From NCBI RefSeq assembly GCF_004886325.1, contig NZ_QXFN01000003.1, forward strand, positions 434,001 to 498,000: 64,000 nt of DNA, written 5' to 3'. The first letter of the stretch is position 1. Every line of letters starts with the position of its first letter. This document shows positions 23,641 to 32,077 of this stretch, in pieces. Made by a program: the position numbers and the translations under genes. Source of the stretch: Cellulomonas telluris. Its GTDB lineage: Bacteria > Actinomycetota > Actinomycetes > Actinomycetales > Cellulomonadaceae. A model generated the notes under the pieces. That model searched no databases and was not told where the DNA came from. It saw nothing but the letters and a program-made list of their open reading frames with translations.

Positions 23641-24924
23641 GTGACCCGCGACGACGTCCCGCCGCTGACCGCCGACCGCCCCGGTACGGGCTCGTCCCGC
23701 ACGCGCCGCGCGGAGGCGTCACGGCGCCCCGTGGCGGGCGCGTGGCTCGTCCTGGTGGTGCTCGCCGTCGGGGTCGCCGCGCTCGCGGGCATCGCGCTGA
23801 CGTGGCCCACCGGCCCGCGCGTCCAGGAGGACCCGACCCAGGCCGGCGCGGTCGACTTCGTCACCGCCACCGTGGTCGGCGCGCAGTGGCGCACGTGCGA
23901 CGGGACGGTCGAGGACGTCGAGCCCGACGGGACGGTGCCCGCGGAGGTGCGCTGCCTCGCGGTCACCGCGCAGCTGCCCGAGGGCGTCGCCGACGGCGGC
24001 ACGGTCGAGGTGGTCGCCACCGCGGGCCTCGCACCGGCCGACGTCCCGCCGGGGACCCGCGTCGTGCTCGAGCGGTACCCGGAGGCCGACGGGCAGCCGG
24101 AGGTGTGGGCGTGGGGCGACTTCGCCCGGGGCGTGCCGCTGACCGCGCTGGCGGTCGTGTTCGCGCTGCTCACGGTCGTCGTGGCCGGCGTGCGGGGCCT
24201 GCGGGCGCTGCTGGGTCTCGCGCTCGCGTTCGGCGTGCTCGGCGCCTACCTGCTGCCGGCGGTCGTGGCGGGGGAGAACCCGCTGGTCGTGGCGCTGTGC
24301 GCGTCCGCGGCGATCGTCGTGACGGTGCTGTACCTGGCGCACGGGGTGTCGCTGCGGACGACCACGGCGCTCGTCGGGACGCTCGCCGGTCTCGCGCTCG
24401 TCACGGGCCTCGGCGTCGTCGGCGCAGCCCTCGCGCACCTGGAGCCCGTGACGAGCGAGGACACGTTCCAGCTCTCGCGGCTGCTCGGCGACGACGGCGT
24501 CGACGTGCTGCGCGGGGTGTTCCTGTGCGGCGTCGTGCTCGCGGGCCTCGGCGTGCTCAACGACGTGACGATCACGCAGGCCTCCGCGGTGTGGGAGCTG
24601 CGGGCGGCGGACCCCGGGGCCGGGGTGCGCGAGCTGTTCACGCGCGGCATGCGGATCGGGCGGGACCACATCGCGTCGACCGTCTACACGATCGCGTTCG
24701 CCTACGCGGGGGCGTCGCTGCCCGTCCTGCTGCTGCTCGAGGTGTACAGCCAGCCGCTGGCCCGCACCCTGACGAGCGGGGCGTTCGCGGAGGAGATCGT
24801 GCGCACCCTGGCCGGGTCGATCGGCCTCGTGCTGGCGATCCCGCTGACGACGCTGATCGCCGCCGTCGTGGCGGGCGGCACCCCGCACGCCGAGGTCGCG
24901 GCCGACCGGGGGCACGTGCACTGA
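23641..24924 (+). CDS. YibE/F family membrane protein
   Basis: The product is 427 aa, GTG start at 23641, divergent from the ligase gene. One N-terminal helix (GAWLVLVVLAVGVAALAGIA) precedes an extracytoplasmic domain of about 110 residues with two cysteines. Roughly seven to eight membrane helices follow. The conserved YibE/F core is visible: GVLNDVTITQASAVWELR after a helix, then GRDHIASTVYTIAFAYAGASLP. Members are integral membrane proteins of unknown role, sometimes suggested to be transporters. The Zur-like gene is convergent 22 bases beyond the stop. Confidence 0.85.
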   Translation: MTRDDVPPLTADRPGTGSSRTRRAEASRRPVAGAWLVLVVLAVGVAALAGIALTWPTGPRVQEDPTQAGAVDFVTATVVGAQWRTCDGTVEDVEPDGTVPAEVRCLAVTAQLPEGVADGGTVEVVATAGLAPADVPPGTRVVLERYPEADGQPEVWAWGDFARGVPLTALAVVFALLTVVVAGVRGLRALLGLALAFGVLGAYLLPAVVAGENPLVVALCASAAIVVTVLYLAHGVSLRTTTALVGTLAGLALVTGLGVVGAALAHLEPVTSEDTFQLSRLLGDDGVDVLRGVFLCGVVLAGLGVLNDVTITQASAVWELRAADPGAGVRELFTRGMRIGRDHIASTVYTIAFAYAGASLPVLLLLEVYSQPLARTLTSGAFAEEIVRTLAGSIGLVLAIPLTTLIAAVVAGGTPHAEVAADRGHVH

Positions 24925-24946
24925 CGCCCCGGCGGGGGCGGGTGGG

Positions 24947-25354
24947 TCAGCGCGCGGCGGCCTGCTCCGCGCAGGTGGCGCAGACCCCGACGAAGTCGAC
25001 GGAGTGCTCCAGCTCGGTGAACCCGTGCCGGGACGCGAGCGCGGCCGCGAGCTCCTCCAGCTCGGGGGCGTCCACGTCGACCGTCCGGCCGCACGTGCGG
25101 CACACGAGGTGGTGGTGGTGCTCGGCGGTCGGTGCGCACCGCAGGTACGTGTGCTCGCCGGAGGGGCTCAGGAGCACCTCGACGTCGCCCTGCTCGGCCA
25201 TCGCGTTGAGCGTCCGGTAGACGGTGGCGAGCGCGATGTCGTCGCCGCGCTGCTGCAGCGCCAGGTGGATCTGCTTCGCGCTGCGGAACTCGCCGAGGTC
25301 GTCCAGCAGCCCGGCGATCGCCGTCCGCTGACGCGTGACGCGCTGACCGATCAT
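24947..25354 (-). CDS. zur: Fur-family repressor, probably Zur
   Basis: The 135-aa product starts at ATG 25354. The winged-helix part has QRTAIAGLLDDLGEFRSAKQ and DIALATVYRTLNAMAEQGDV. The regulatory metal site is HHHHLVC with CRTCG, and the structural zinc site uses CRTC and the C-terminal CATC. The FRSAKQIH and FVGVCATCA segments look more like actinobacterial Zur than Fur or CatR/PerR. Zur represses zinc-uptake genes when zinc is bound. A matching inverted repeat overlaps its own promoter region, suggesting autoregulation. No zinc transporter is adjacent. Confidence 0.8.
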   Translation of the reverse strand: MIGQRVTRQRTAIAGLLDDLGEFRSAKQIHLALQQRGDDIALATVYRTLNAMAEQGDVEVLLSPSGEHTYLRCAPTAEHHHHLVCRTCGRTVDVDAPELEELAAALASRHGFTELEHSVDFVGVCATCAEQAAAR

Positions 25355-25399
25355 GTCCCTGCCCTCCGCACCGGCCGGCGGGGCGGTCCCGCGGCCCAG

Positions 25400-25427
25400 T
25401 TCTCAACGTCACCACCGTAGTTGAGAA
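25400..25427 (-). promoter_or_regulatory. Operator-like inverted repeat over the zur promoter
   Basis: TTCTCAAC (25400-25407) and GTTGAGAA (25420-25427) are perfect 8-base complements with a 12-base spacer. The spacer contains TACGGT on the minus strand (25414-25419), a good -10 element for the zur-like gene that starts 60 bases downstream. The A/T-rich arms stand out in this GC-rich DNA. It is a likely binding site for the encoded repressor. Confidence 0.55.
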
Positions 25428-25563
25428 TTCCTCGCGCGTCGGCCGGGGTGCGGGAGGGGCCCTCGCGCCGGCGGTACGCTCGCACGCGGTGCCCGCCGGC
25501 CGGTGCGCGGGCCCGTTCGCCAGGCGCGGGTCCACGCGCGCGAGTCCCCGGGAGGACGCACGG

Positions 25564-26307
25564 ATGACGGTCGCCGACGAGGTCCCGCAGGAGCAGCCGA
25601 CGTACCGCAGCGACGTGACCGTCGAGCTCGTGCGGCACGCCGCCCGGGACGCCGACGTGCTGTTCGCGGCCCGCGTCTCGACGGCGGGGGAGGCGACCCT
25701 GGAGAACATCGACGCGGACGCGTCGCGCTCCAAGGGCCTCATCAACTACCTCATGCGGGACCGGCACGGCACGCCGTTCGAGCACAACTCCATGACGTTC
25801 TTCGTCAGCGCGCCGATCTTCGTGTTCCGCGAGTTCCACCGGCACCGCGTGGGCTTCTCCTACAACGAGGAGAGCGGCCGCTACCGCGAGCTCAAGCCCG
25901 TGTTCTACGTGCCGGGCACCGAGCGCAAGCTCGTCCAGCGCGGCAAGCCGGGCCGGTACGAGTTCTTCGAGGGCAGCGACGAGCAGCACGCGGTCGTCGA
26001 CGCCGCGATGCGGGGCGCGTACGAGCACGCGTACACGGCCTACCAGGACATGCTCGCCGCGGGTGTCGCCCGCGAGGTCGCCCGCGCCGTCCTGCCCGTC
26101 GGGCTGTTCTCGTCCATGTACGCGACGTGCAACGCGCGCTCGCTCATGCACTTCCTGTCGCTGCGCACCAAGAGCGAGGACGCGAAGGTCCCGTCGTTCC
26201 CGCAGCGCGAGATCGAGATGGTCGCCGAGCAGATGGAGGCGGCCTGGGCGCAGCTCATGCCGCTCACGCACGCGGCGTTCGTCGAGCACGGGCGCGTCGC
26301 CCCCTGA
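25564..26307 (+). CDS. thyX: Flavin-dependent thymidylate synthase
   Basis: The product is 247 aa from ATG 25564 with GGGAGGA upstream. The ThyX signature is present: HRHRVGFSYNEESGRYREL, with RHR at residues 93-95 and Ser at 104, one residue more than the classical seven-residue spacing. ARVSTAGEATLENID and the C-terminal NARSLMHFLSLR block (substrate and FAD binding) are intact. It methylates dUMP to dTMP using methylenetetrahydrofolate and NADPH. The gene stands alone and ends at a strong terminator. TACGCT at 25474-25479 is a possible -10. Confidence 0.95.
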   Translation: MTVADEVPQEQPTYRSDVTVELVRHAARDADVLFAARVSTAGEATLENIDADASRSKGLINYLMRDRHGTPFEHNSMTFFVSAPIFVFREFHRHRVGFSYNEESGRYRELKPVFYVPGTERKLVQRGKPGRYEFFEGSDEQHAVVDAAMRGAYEHAYTAYQDMLAAGVAREVARAVLPVGLFSSMYATCNARSLMHFLSLRTKSEDAKVPSFPQREIEMVAEQMEAAWAQLMPLTHAAFVEHGRVAP

Positions 26308-26311
26308 CGGA

Positions 26312-26353
26312 CCGACGGCCGGCCGCGCGCGGGTGCGCGCGGCCGGCCGTCGG
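26312..26353. terminator. Strong bidirectional hairpin terminator
   Basis: Arms 26312-26330 and 26335-26353 are perfect complements over 19 bases with a 4-base GGGT loop. It lies just after the thyX stop (26307) and just before the stop of the convergent SDR gene (26376), so it can end transcription from both sides. Confidence 0.85.
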
Positions 26354-26375
26354 TGCGGGGTCGGTGATCGGGCCG

Positions 26376-27200
26376 TCAGTCGCCCAGCTCGGAGCGCTCC
26401 GCCTTCTCACCCGTGGGCTTCGTGAACGCGCTGTGCACCTTGGCCTTCGCGGCGTCGGGCAGCACCGCGGCCATCGCCGACTGCATCCGCGCCTTGACGG
26501 TGTGCACCTCGACCTTGTCCTTGCCGTCGAGCAGGCCCTCGACGCCCTGGCGCGCGATGTCCGCGGGGTCGTCCTTGCTGCTCTGGCCGACGACGGTCTC
26601 GACCATGTCGGCGCGCTCGAAGAAGTCGGTGTCGGTGGGCCCGGGCATCAGCGCTGTCACCGTGACGCCGGTGTCCTTGAGCTCGTGCCGGATCGCCTCC
26701 GCGAACGAGGTGAGGAACGACTTGCTCGCGGCGTAGGTGGCGTAGCCGGGGCCGGGCATGAGGCCCGCCACGGACGACGTGATGAGGACGCGGCCGGCGC
26801 CGCGCTGCACCATCGCCGGCAGGATGCCCTTGGCCAGGCGCAGGTTCGCGACGATGTTGAGCTGCACGGTCGCGAGGTCGTTCTCGATCGGGATCTCGAC
26901 GAACGCGCCGCCGTCGCCGCGGCCCGCGTTGAGCGCCGCCACGTCGAGCGGGCGCCCGACGGCCGTGACCTCGTCGAGGAGCGTCTGCACGCCCTCCACC
27001 GTCGTCAGGTCGGCCTGCACCGCGCGGACGGCGGTGCCGATCTGGGCCAGGCCGTCCGCGGCGAGCGTCAGCTCGGGGTTCTCGGCCGTGACGAGCAGGT
27101 CGAAGCCGCGCTCGGCGAGCTCGCGGGCCAGCTCGAGGCCGATGCCGCTCGACGCCCCGGTGACGAGCGCGAGCGGGCGGACGGACAGGTCGTTCTCCAT
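26376..27200 (-). CDS. Short-chain dehydrogenase/reductase
   Basis: The protein is 274 aa from ATG 27200. The cofactor motif is ALVTGASSGIGLELARELAE at residues 11-30. The catalytic set is visible: Asn in AALNAGRGD, Ser in LITSSVAG (near 143) and YATYAASKSF with Tyr and Lys. A C-terminal extension of about 60 residues (KVEVHTVKARMQSAMAAVLP) follows. Substrate and direction are unknown. It is the only gene between the terminator at 26312 and the unusual palindromic element at 27282. Confidence 0.88.
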   Translation of the reverse strand: MENDLSVRPLALVTGASSGIGLELARELAERGFDLLVTAENPELTLAADGLAQIGTAVRAVQADLTTVEGVQTLLDEVTAVGRPLDVAALNAGRGDGGAFVEIPIENDLATVQLNIVANLRLAKGILPAMVQRGAGRVLITSSVAGLMPGPGYATYAASKSFLTSFAEAIRHELKDTGVTVTALMPGPTDTDFFERADMVETVVGQSSKDDPADIARQGVEGLLDGKDKVEVHTVKARMQSAMAAVLPDAAKAKVHSAFTKPTGEKAERSELGD

Positions 27201-27281
27201 GGCAGCACCTCCCGGTCGACTGCCCACGACGCTACGGGCGCCCCCGCCGCCCGGCATCCCGGGAGGCCATCCGCCGGGCGT

Positions 27282-27353
27282 GCCGAGTTCGCCACTCCGG
27301 CGCGAGTTCGCCAGGGAGGACTGGCGATCTCGAGCACGAGTGGCGAACTCGGC
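27282..27353. repeat. Nested double-palindrome element built from GAGTTCGCCA units
   Basis: Outer arms 27282-27296 (GCCGAGTTCGCCACT) and 27339-27353 are perfect 15-base complements. Inside, CGAGTTCGCCAG (27303-27314) pairs with CTGGCGATCTCG (27321-27332) with one mismatch and a 6-base loop. The same GAGTTCGCCA core therefore appears four times, twice on each strand. It sits between the stop of the LacI gene (27374) and the start of the SDR gene (27200). It could be a terminator, a REP/BIME-like intergenic repeat or a miniature mobile element. Confidence 0.65.
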
Positions 27354-27373
27354 GGGGAGGGAGAGGGAGGGGG

Positions 27374-28375
27374 TCAGCGGGGGCGGGTCGGTTCGGCCGT
27401 GGAGGCGCGGACGACGAGGTGCGTCGTCAGGGTGACCTCGGCGTCCTCCGGGAGCGGGGCGCCGGGCGTGCGCGCGGCGGCGACGAGGCGCAGGAGGAGG
27501 TCCACCGCGGCGGCGCCCGCGCGGCGCTGCGGCACGGCGACGGTCGTCAGCGACGGGTGCGCCATCGTGGCGACGGTGTCGTCGTGGCCGACGACGCTGA
27601 GGTCCTCCGGGACGCGGACGCCGCGGGCGGTCGCGCGGCCCAGCAGACCGACCGCGACGAGGTCGTTGTAGGCGAGCACGGCCGTCGCGCCGTCGGCCAG
27701 CACGAGGTCCGCCGCCTGGACGCCACCGGCCACGGTCGGGGCGACCGGCGGGAAGCGGACCACCTCGACCCCGCCGTCCGCGGTCGCCGCGGCCAGGCCC
27801 ACGTCGCGCTGCTCGCCCGCCCACGACCCCGGTGAGCCCGGCACGTACGCGATGCGGCGGTGCCCCAGGGCCCGCAGGTGCTCGACGGCCTGGCGCGTGC
27901 CGTCGGCGAGGTCGGCGACGACCGACGCGAGCCCCGGGACGCGGCGGTGCAGCAGCACGGTCGCCCGGGCGTCGGCGACGTCGAGCAGCTGCGCGTCGGC
28001 GGCCCGCGGGGAGCACAGCAGGAGCCCGTCGGTGCTGCGCGCGAGCGAGCGCACCGCCTCGACCTCCAGGCCCGCCTCCTCGTCGGCGTCCGCGACGAAC
28101 ACGGGCAGGTCCGCCGCGCGTGCCCGCGCGGCCACCCCCTTGGCCACGTCGGCGAAGAACGGGTTGGTCAGGTCGGGCACGACGAGCCCGAGCGCACCGG
28201 CACGTCCCGTGATGAGCCCGCGGGCGGCGCGGTTCGGCCGGTACCCGAGGCGCTCCGCGGCGGCGCGGACGCTGGCCCGCGTGCCGGCGCTGACGGTGCC
28301 GCCCGTCAGGGCCCGGGACGCGGTCGCGGCCGAGACGCCGGCCTCGCGGGCGACGTCGTGCAGGGTGGTCGGCAC
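27374..28375 (-). CDS. LacI-family transcriptional regulator
   Basis: The 333-aa product starts with GTG at 28375, eight bases after the stop of the uxaA-like gene, so they form an operon. The helix-turn-helix is TLHDVAREAGVSAATASRAL at residues 4-23, followed by the hinge RLGYRPNRAARGL. The periplasmic-binding-like sensor domain follows (GLVVPDLTNPFFADVAKGV, then LAYNDLVAVGLL and VVGHDDTVATMAHPSLTTV). The ligand is probably a sugar acid, given the partner gene. A perfect LacI-type operator lies upstream of the operon at 30010-30023 and is the likely target. Confidence 0.9.
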   Translation of the reverse strand: MPTTLHDVAREAGVSAATASRALTGGTVSAGTRASVRAAAERLGYRPNRAARGLITGRAGALGLVVPDLTNPFFADVAKGVAARARAADLPVFVADADEEAGLEVEAVRSLARSTDGLLLCSPRAADAQLLDVADARATVLLHRRVPGLASVVADLADGTRQAVEHLRALGHRRIAYVPGSPGSWAGEQRDVGLAAATADGGVEVVRFPPVAPTVAGGVQAADLVLADGATAVLAYNDLVAVGLLGRATARGVRVPEDLSVVGHDDTVATMAHPSLTTVAVPQRRAGAAAVDLLLRLVAAARTPGAPLPEDAEVTLTTHLVVRASTAEPTRPR

Positions 28376-28383
28376 GCCGGCCC

Positions 28384-29955
28384 TCAGGTGACGGCGCCGA
28401 GCTGCCAGGGCACGAACTCGTCGCGCCCGAGGTCGAGCTCCTCGCTGACCGTCGGCCGGCCCGAGGCCACCGCGAGCACGAGGTCGAGGATCTCCTCGCC
28501 GACGTCGTCGATCGTCGCGGTACCGGTCACGATGCGGCCCGCGTCGAGGTCCATGTCCTCGCGCATCCGCTCGTACATCTCGGTGTTCGTCGCGATCTTC
28601 ACGCAGGGCGCGGGCTTGGTGCCGAGCACCGACCCGCGTCCCGTCGTGAAGCACACGACGGTCGCGCCGCCCGCGACGAGGCCGGTGACGGACACGGGGT
28701 CGTAGCCGGGGGTGTCCATGAACGTGAACCCGCGGTCGGTGATCGGCTCGGCGTACTCGTACACCGCCGACAGCTCCGCCGTGCCGCCCTTCGCCACGGC
28801 GCCGAGCGACTTCTCGAGGATCGTCGTCAGGCCGCCCGCCTTGTTGCCCGGGGACGGGTTGTTGTCCAGCGTGCCGCCGCCGCGCGTCATGTAGTCCTGC
28901 CACCAGTCGATGCGGTCCAGCAGGCGACGGCCGACGGCCTCGCTGACCGCGCGGCGCGTGAGCAGGTGCTCCGCGCCGAAGACCTCGGGAGTCTCGGCGA
29001 GCACCGTGGTGCCGCCCTGCGCGACGAGCAGGTCGGACGCGCGCCCGAGGGCCGGGTTCGCGGTGATGCCGGAGTAGCCGTCCGAGCCGCCGCAGTTGAG
29101 CCCGAGGACGAGCTCCGACGCCGGGACGGTCTCCCGACGGCGCTGCTCGAGCTCGTCGAGCATGCCGCGGACGACCGCCGCCCCGGCGCGCACGGTGGCG
29201 CGCACGCCGCCCTCGTCCTGGATCGTCATGTGCTCGACCAGGGTGTCGGGCGAGGCCGGTAGGTCCGCGAGCAGCCCCTGCACGGCGAGCATCTCGCAGC
29301 CCAGGCCCAGCACGAGCAGGCCCGTCACGTTGGGGTGGGCGGCGTACCCGCGCAGCGTGCGGCGCAGCACCTGCCCGCCCTCGGACGTGGGGACGAGCCC
29401 GCAGCCGGAGTCGTGCGTCAGGGCGACGACCCCGTCGACGTGCGGCCAGGCGTCCATGACGGGCCCGCGGAACTGGTCGGCGATCATGCGGGCCGTGGAC
29501 GCCGAGCAGTTCACGGAGGTGACGATGCCGACGTAGCTGCGGGTGCCGACGCGGCCGTCCGCGCGGCGGAACCCCTCGAACGTGCGGGTCGTCGTCGCGG
29601 GCGGCACCTGGACGCGCGCGGTGCCGAACTCGTACGCGTGCGCCACGTCGTCCATGCCGAGGTTGTGCGCGTGCACGTGCTCGCCGGCGCGGACGGCCGC
29701 GGTCGTGCGGCCGATGACCTGGCCGTACTTGTGCACGCGCGTGCCGGCGGGCAGGTCGCGGACCGCCACCTTGTGCCCCCGCGGCACGTCGGCGGGCACG
29801 GCGACGGGCGCGCCCGGCGCGGCCGGCAGCGCGAGGGCGGTCCCCGCGGGGACGTCCTGCGTCGTGACGGCGACGTCGTCGTCGGCGGCGAGCAGGAGCG
29901 CGACGCGGTCGAGCGGCAGCGCGGTGGCGGGGCTGCCGGTGGGGGTGGTGGTCAC
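28384..29955 (-). CDS. uxaA: UxaA-family hydrolase (altronate/galactarate dehydratase-like)
   Basis: The product is 523 aa from GTG 29955. An N-terminal SAF domain (about 10-100; VTTQDVPAGTALALP and ELPAGTRVHKYGQVIG-like segments) is joined to the large dehydratase domain with GFRRADGRVGTRSYVGIVTS, VALTHDSGCGL, LVLGLNCGGSDGYSGITANP and GNKAGGLTTILEKSLGA. Single-chain UxaA dehydrates altronate to 2-keto-3-deoxygluconate; related GarD acts on galactarate. The N- and C-terminal parts are both present, so it need not be split. Which sugar acid is used cannot be read from the sequence. No kinase or aldolase of that pathway is adjacent. Confidence 0.87.
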   Translation of the reverse strand: MTTTPTGSPATALPLDRVALLLAADDDVAVTTQDVPAGTALALPAAPGAPVAVPADVPRGHKVAVRDLPAGTRVHKYGQVIGRTTAAVRAGEHVHAHNLGMDDVAHAYEFGTARVQVPPATTTRTFEGFRRADGRVGTRSYVGIVTSVNCSASTARMIADQFRGPVMDAWPHVDGVVALTHDSGCGLVPTSEGGQVLRRTLRGYAAHPNVTGLLVLGLGCEMLAVQGLLADLPASPDTLVEHMTIQDEGGVRATVRAGAAVVRGMLDELEQRRRETVPASELVLGLNCGGSDGYSGITANPALGRASDLLVAQGGTTVLAETPEVFGAEHLLTRRAVSEAVGRRLLDRIDWWQDYMTRGGGTLDNNPSPGNKAGGLTTILEKSLGAVAKGGTAELSAVYEYAEPITDRGFTFMDTPGYDPVSVTGLVAGGATVVCFTTGRGSVLGTKPAPCVKIATNTEMYERMREDMDLDAGRIVTGTATIDDVGEEILDLVLAVASGRPTVSEELDLGRDEFVPWQLGAVT

Positions 29956-30009
29956 GACGCTCCATCGGGTCGGGGGACCGCCATCGTCGGTGGAAGGACG
30001 ATGGAAGAC

Positions 30010-30023
30010 TGCAAACGTTTGCA
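30010..30023. promoter_or_regulatory. LacI-type operator
   Basis: TGCAAACGTTTGCA is a perfect 14-base palindrome with the central CG typical of LacI/GalR operators. It is 55 bases upstream of the uxaA start and 91 bases upstream of the divergent ThuA gene, so one site may control both. The LacI protein encoded at 27374 is the obvious candidate to bind it. Confidence 0.8.
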
Positions 30024-30113
30024 ACGATCCTCGCACCCCGCGGCGTCGATGTCGAGACGCCCGGCACCGGCCGGCGTCCGCGCCGACGCCGGCGTGCGCG
30101 GCACACTGGCCGG

Positions 30114-30836
30114 ATGCCGACCGACACCCCCGCCACCCCCGCACCGCGCCGCGCGCTCGTCCTCGTCGGCCGCGGACGGTACGAGGACCCGTGGCACGAC
30201 GGCGCCGCCACCGCCGGCGTCCTGCAGCCCCTGCTCGCGACCGACGGCTGGGACGTGCGCGTGCACGGCACGTTCCCGGGCCTCCTCGCCGAGGACGGCC
30301 TCGTCGCCACGACCCTCGGACGCCCGGACCTGCTCGTCGTCGCCGCCGGGAGCGGTCGGGTCGACCCGGCGTTCGACGGGGACGACGCCGCGTGGGCCGG
30401 CTTCCACGCGGCGCTCGCCGGCCTCGTCGCGGACGGGGTGCCGCTCCTCGTGCTGCACGCCGGCGCCAACACGTTCCACGACGCGCCGGGGTGGTCCGGC
30501 CTCGTGGGCGGGCGCTGGGTCGACGGCACGTCCTGGCACCCGCCCATCGGGCCGGCGCGCTTCGACGTCGCGGACGGCGACCACCCGGTGACGGCGGGGC
30601 TCGACGCGATCGAGGCCTTCGACGAGCGCTACTGCGACCTCGTCGTCGATCCGGGCAGCCGGGTGCTCCTCACCACGCGGCACGAGGGCCGCGACCACCC
30701 CGTCGTGTGGGTCGCGCCGGGTCCCGGCCGCGTGCTGTACGACGCGCTCGGCCACGACGTCCGCTCCTGGGAGAGCCCGTCGCGGCGGGCGCTGGTGCGC
30801 CGCGAGGTCGCCTGGCTGGCGGGCGCCGGGGCCTGA
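30114..30836 (+). CDS. ThuA-domain (trehalose-utilisation type) protein
   Basis: The protein is 240 aa from ATG 30114. The class I glutamine amidotransferase-like ThuA fold shows in ALVLVGRGRYEDPWHDGAAT, the central PLLVLHAGANTFHDAPGWSG and VLLTTRHEGRDHPVVWVAPG followed by GRVLYDALGHDVRSWESP. ThuA proteins occur in sugar-catabolic loci; ThuA of Sinorhizobium is tied to trehalose and sucrose use, and no reaction is firmly assigned to the group. It is divergent from the uxaA-lacI operon across a LacI operator, so it probably belongs to the same sugar-acid response. Confidence 0.82.
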   Translation: MPTDTPATPAPRRALVLVGRGRYEDPWHDGAATAGVLQPLLATDGWDVRVHGTFPGLLAEDGLVATTLGRPDLLVVAAGSGRVDPAFDGDDAAWAGFHAALAGLVADGVPLLVLHAGANTFHDAPGWSGLVGGRWVDGTSWHPPIGPARFDVADGDHPVTAGLDAIEAFDERYCDLVVDPGSRVLLTTRHEGRDHPVVWVAPGPGRVLYDALGHDVRSWESPSRRALVRREVAWLAGAGA

Positions 30837-30841
30837 GCCGT

Positions 30842-30894
30842 CGGCGCGGGCGCGGCCGGGCCGCGCGAGGGCCCGGCCCGCGGTGCCCGCGCCG
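30842..30894 (+). terminator. Two-tier hairpin terminator after the ThuA gene
   Basis: Outer arms CGGCGCGGGC (30842-30851) and GCCCGCGCCG (30885-30894) pair perfectly. Inner arms GCCGGGCC (30855-30862) and GGCCCGGC (30870-30877) pair around a 7-base loop. The structure starts six bases after the ThuA stop. Confidence 0.6.
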
Positions 30895-31029
30895 CGCTGC
30901 CGATACGTCTCACCCGAGCCCCCCTGGGCGCGCGATCAGGTCATGCGTCATGATCGACCCGGAATCGGTACGAAGACCCCCACAGGGGTGCACACTGGTC
31001 CCGCTTGCCGTGCAGAGCAGGGGAGATGC

Positions 31030-32022
31030 ATGCCCGACCGTCGCGTGACCTCCAAGGACGTCGCCCGCGAGGCGGGCGTCTCGCAGAGCACGGTGAGCTA
31101 CGTGCTGAACGACACGCCGAACCAGTCGATCAGCCAGGCGACGCGCGAGCGCGTGCGCGACGCCGCCGCGAGCCTCGGGTACGCCCCGTCGGCCGCCGCC
31201 CGCGCGCTGCGCCGCGGGTCGACCGACACGGTGCTCGCGATCCTCCCGGACGTGCCCGTCGGGGACGCGCTCATCTCGCTCGTGCGGGGCCTGACCGAGG
31301 TGCTGGAGCCGCACGGGCACAACGTGGTGTCGCGGCGGCAGCGCGACAGCGGGAGCCTGCGCGCCCTCTGGCGGGAGCTGATGCCGGCGGCCATCGCGAA
31401 CCTCGCCGCGTTCCCGGCCCAGGAGGAGGAGGCGATCGAGGCGGCGGGCATCCCCGTCATCGGCGTCTCGCTCGACGGGGAGCCGGGGCGGACCGTGCGC
31501 GTCCCGCAGGACGTGATCGGGCGGATGCAGGCCGAGCACCTGGTGCGCCGCGGGCACCGCCACCTCGCGTTCGCGGCGCCCACCGACACCCACCTGCTCG
31601 GCTTCGCCCGGGGACGCCTGGCGGGCGTGAGGCAGGCGTGCGAGGCGCACGCCCTGCCCGCACCGGTCGTGGTGGACGTGCCGCTGCACGTCGACGCCGC
31701 CGCGCGCGCCGTGCGACGGATGCGGGAGCGGGACGAGCCGGTCACCGGGGTGTGCGCGTACAACGACGAGGTCGCGCTCGCGGTGCTCGCCGGGCTGCGC
31801 ACGTCCGGGCTGGCCGTCCCCGAGGACGTCGCCGTGGTCGGCGTCGACAACCTCGTCGCGGGTCGGCTCGCCGCGCCCCCGCTGACCTCCGTCGACATCC
31901 GCCCGGACGACGTCGGCGCCACGATCGCGCGGCACGTCCTGCGACGCCTGCGGCCCGACCTGGGGCTGCCCGAGCCCGACGACGAGCCGTCGGTGGAGCT
32001 GGTGGTGCGCGCGAGCAGCTGA
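31030..32022 (+). CDS. LacI-family transcriptional regulator (first of tandem pair)
   Basis: The protein is 330 aa from ATG 31030. The DNA-binding helix is VTSKDVAREAGVSQSTVSYV with hinge SLGYAPSAAARALRRGSTDT. The sensor domain ends in EDVAVVGVDNLVAGRLAAPP and LGLPEPDDEPSVELVVRASS. It lacks the usual TNPFF-like ligand segment after the first strand and has AILPDVPVGDALISLVRGL instead. The next gene is a close paralogue with the same recognition helix. No sugar transporter or hydrolase is adjacent to name an effector. Several short inverted repeats lie in the 193-base upstream gap, none decisive. Confidence 0.9.
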   Translation: MPDRRVTSKDVAREAGVSQSTVSYVLNDTPNQSISQATRERVRDAAASLGYAPSAAARALRRGSTDTVLAILPDVPVGDALISLVRGLTEVLEPHGHNVVSRRQRDSGSLRALWRELMPAAIANLAAFPAQEEEAIEAAGIPVIGVSLDGEPGRTVRVPQDVIGRMQAEHLVRRGHRHLAFAAPTDTHLLGFARGRLAGVRQACEAHALPAPVVVDVPLHVDAAARAVRRMRERDEPVTGVCAYNDEVALAVLAGLRTSGLAVPEDVAVVGVDNLVAGRLAAPPLTSVDIRPDDVGATIARHVLRRLRPDLGLPEPDDEPSVELVVRASS

Positions 32023-32077
32023 GCGGGACCGCCCCGCGCAGCCACGGGGCGGGCGGCAGGCACGAAGGAGGACGGCG

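Noticed and set aside
24947-25354. Iron-type Fur or peroxide sensor PerR
   Set aside because: The zinc-site and C-terminal pattern look closer to Zur and no catalase or siderophore gene is adjacent; confidence kept moderate.
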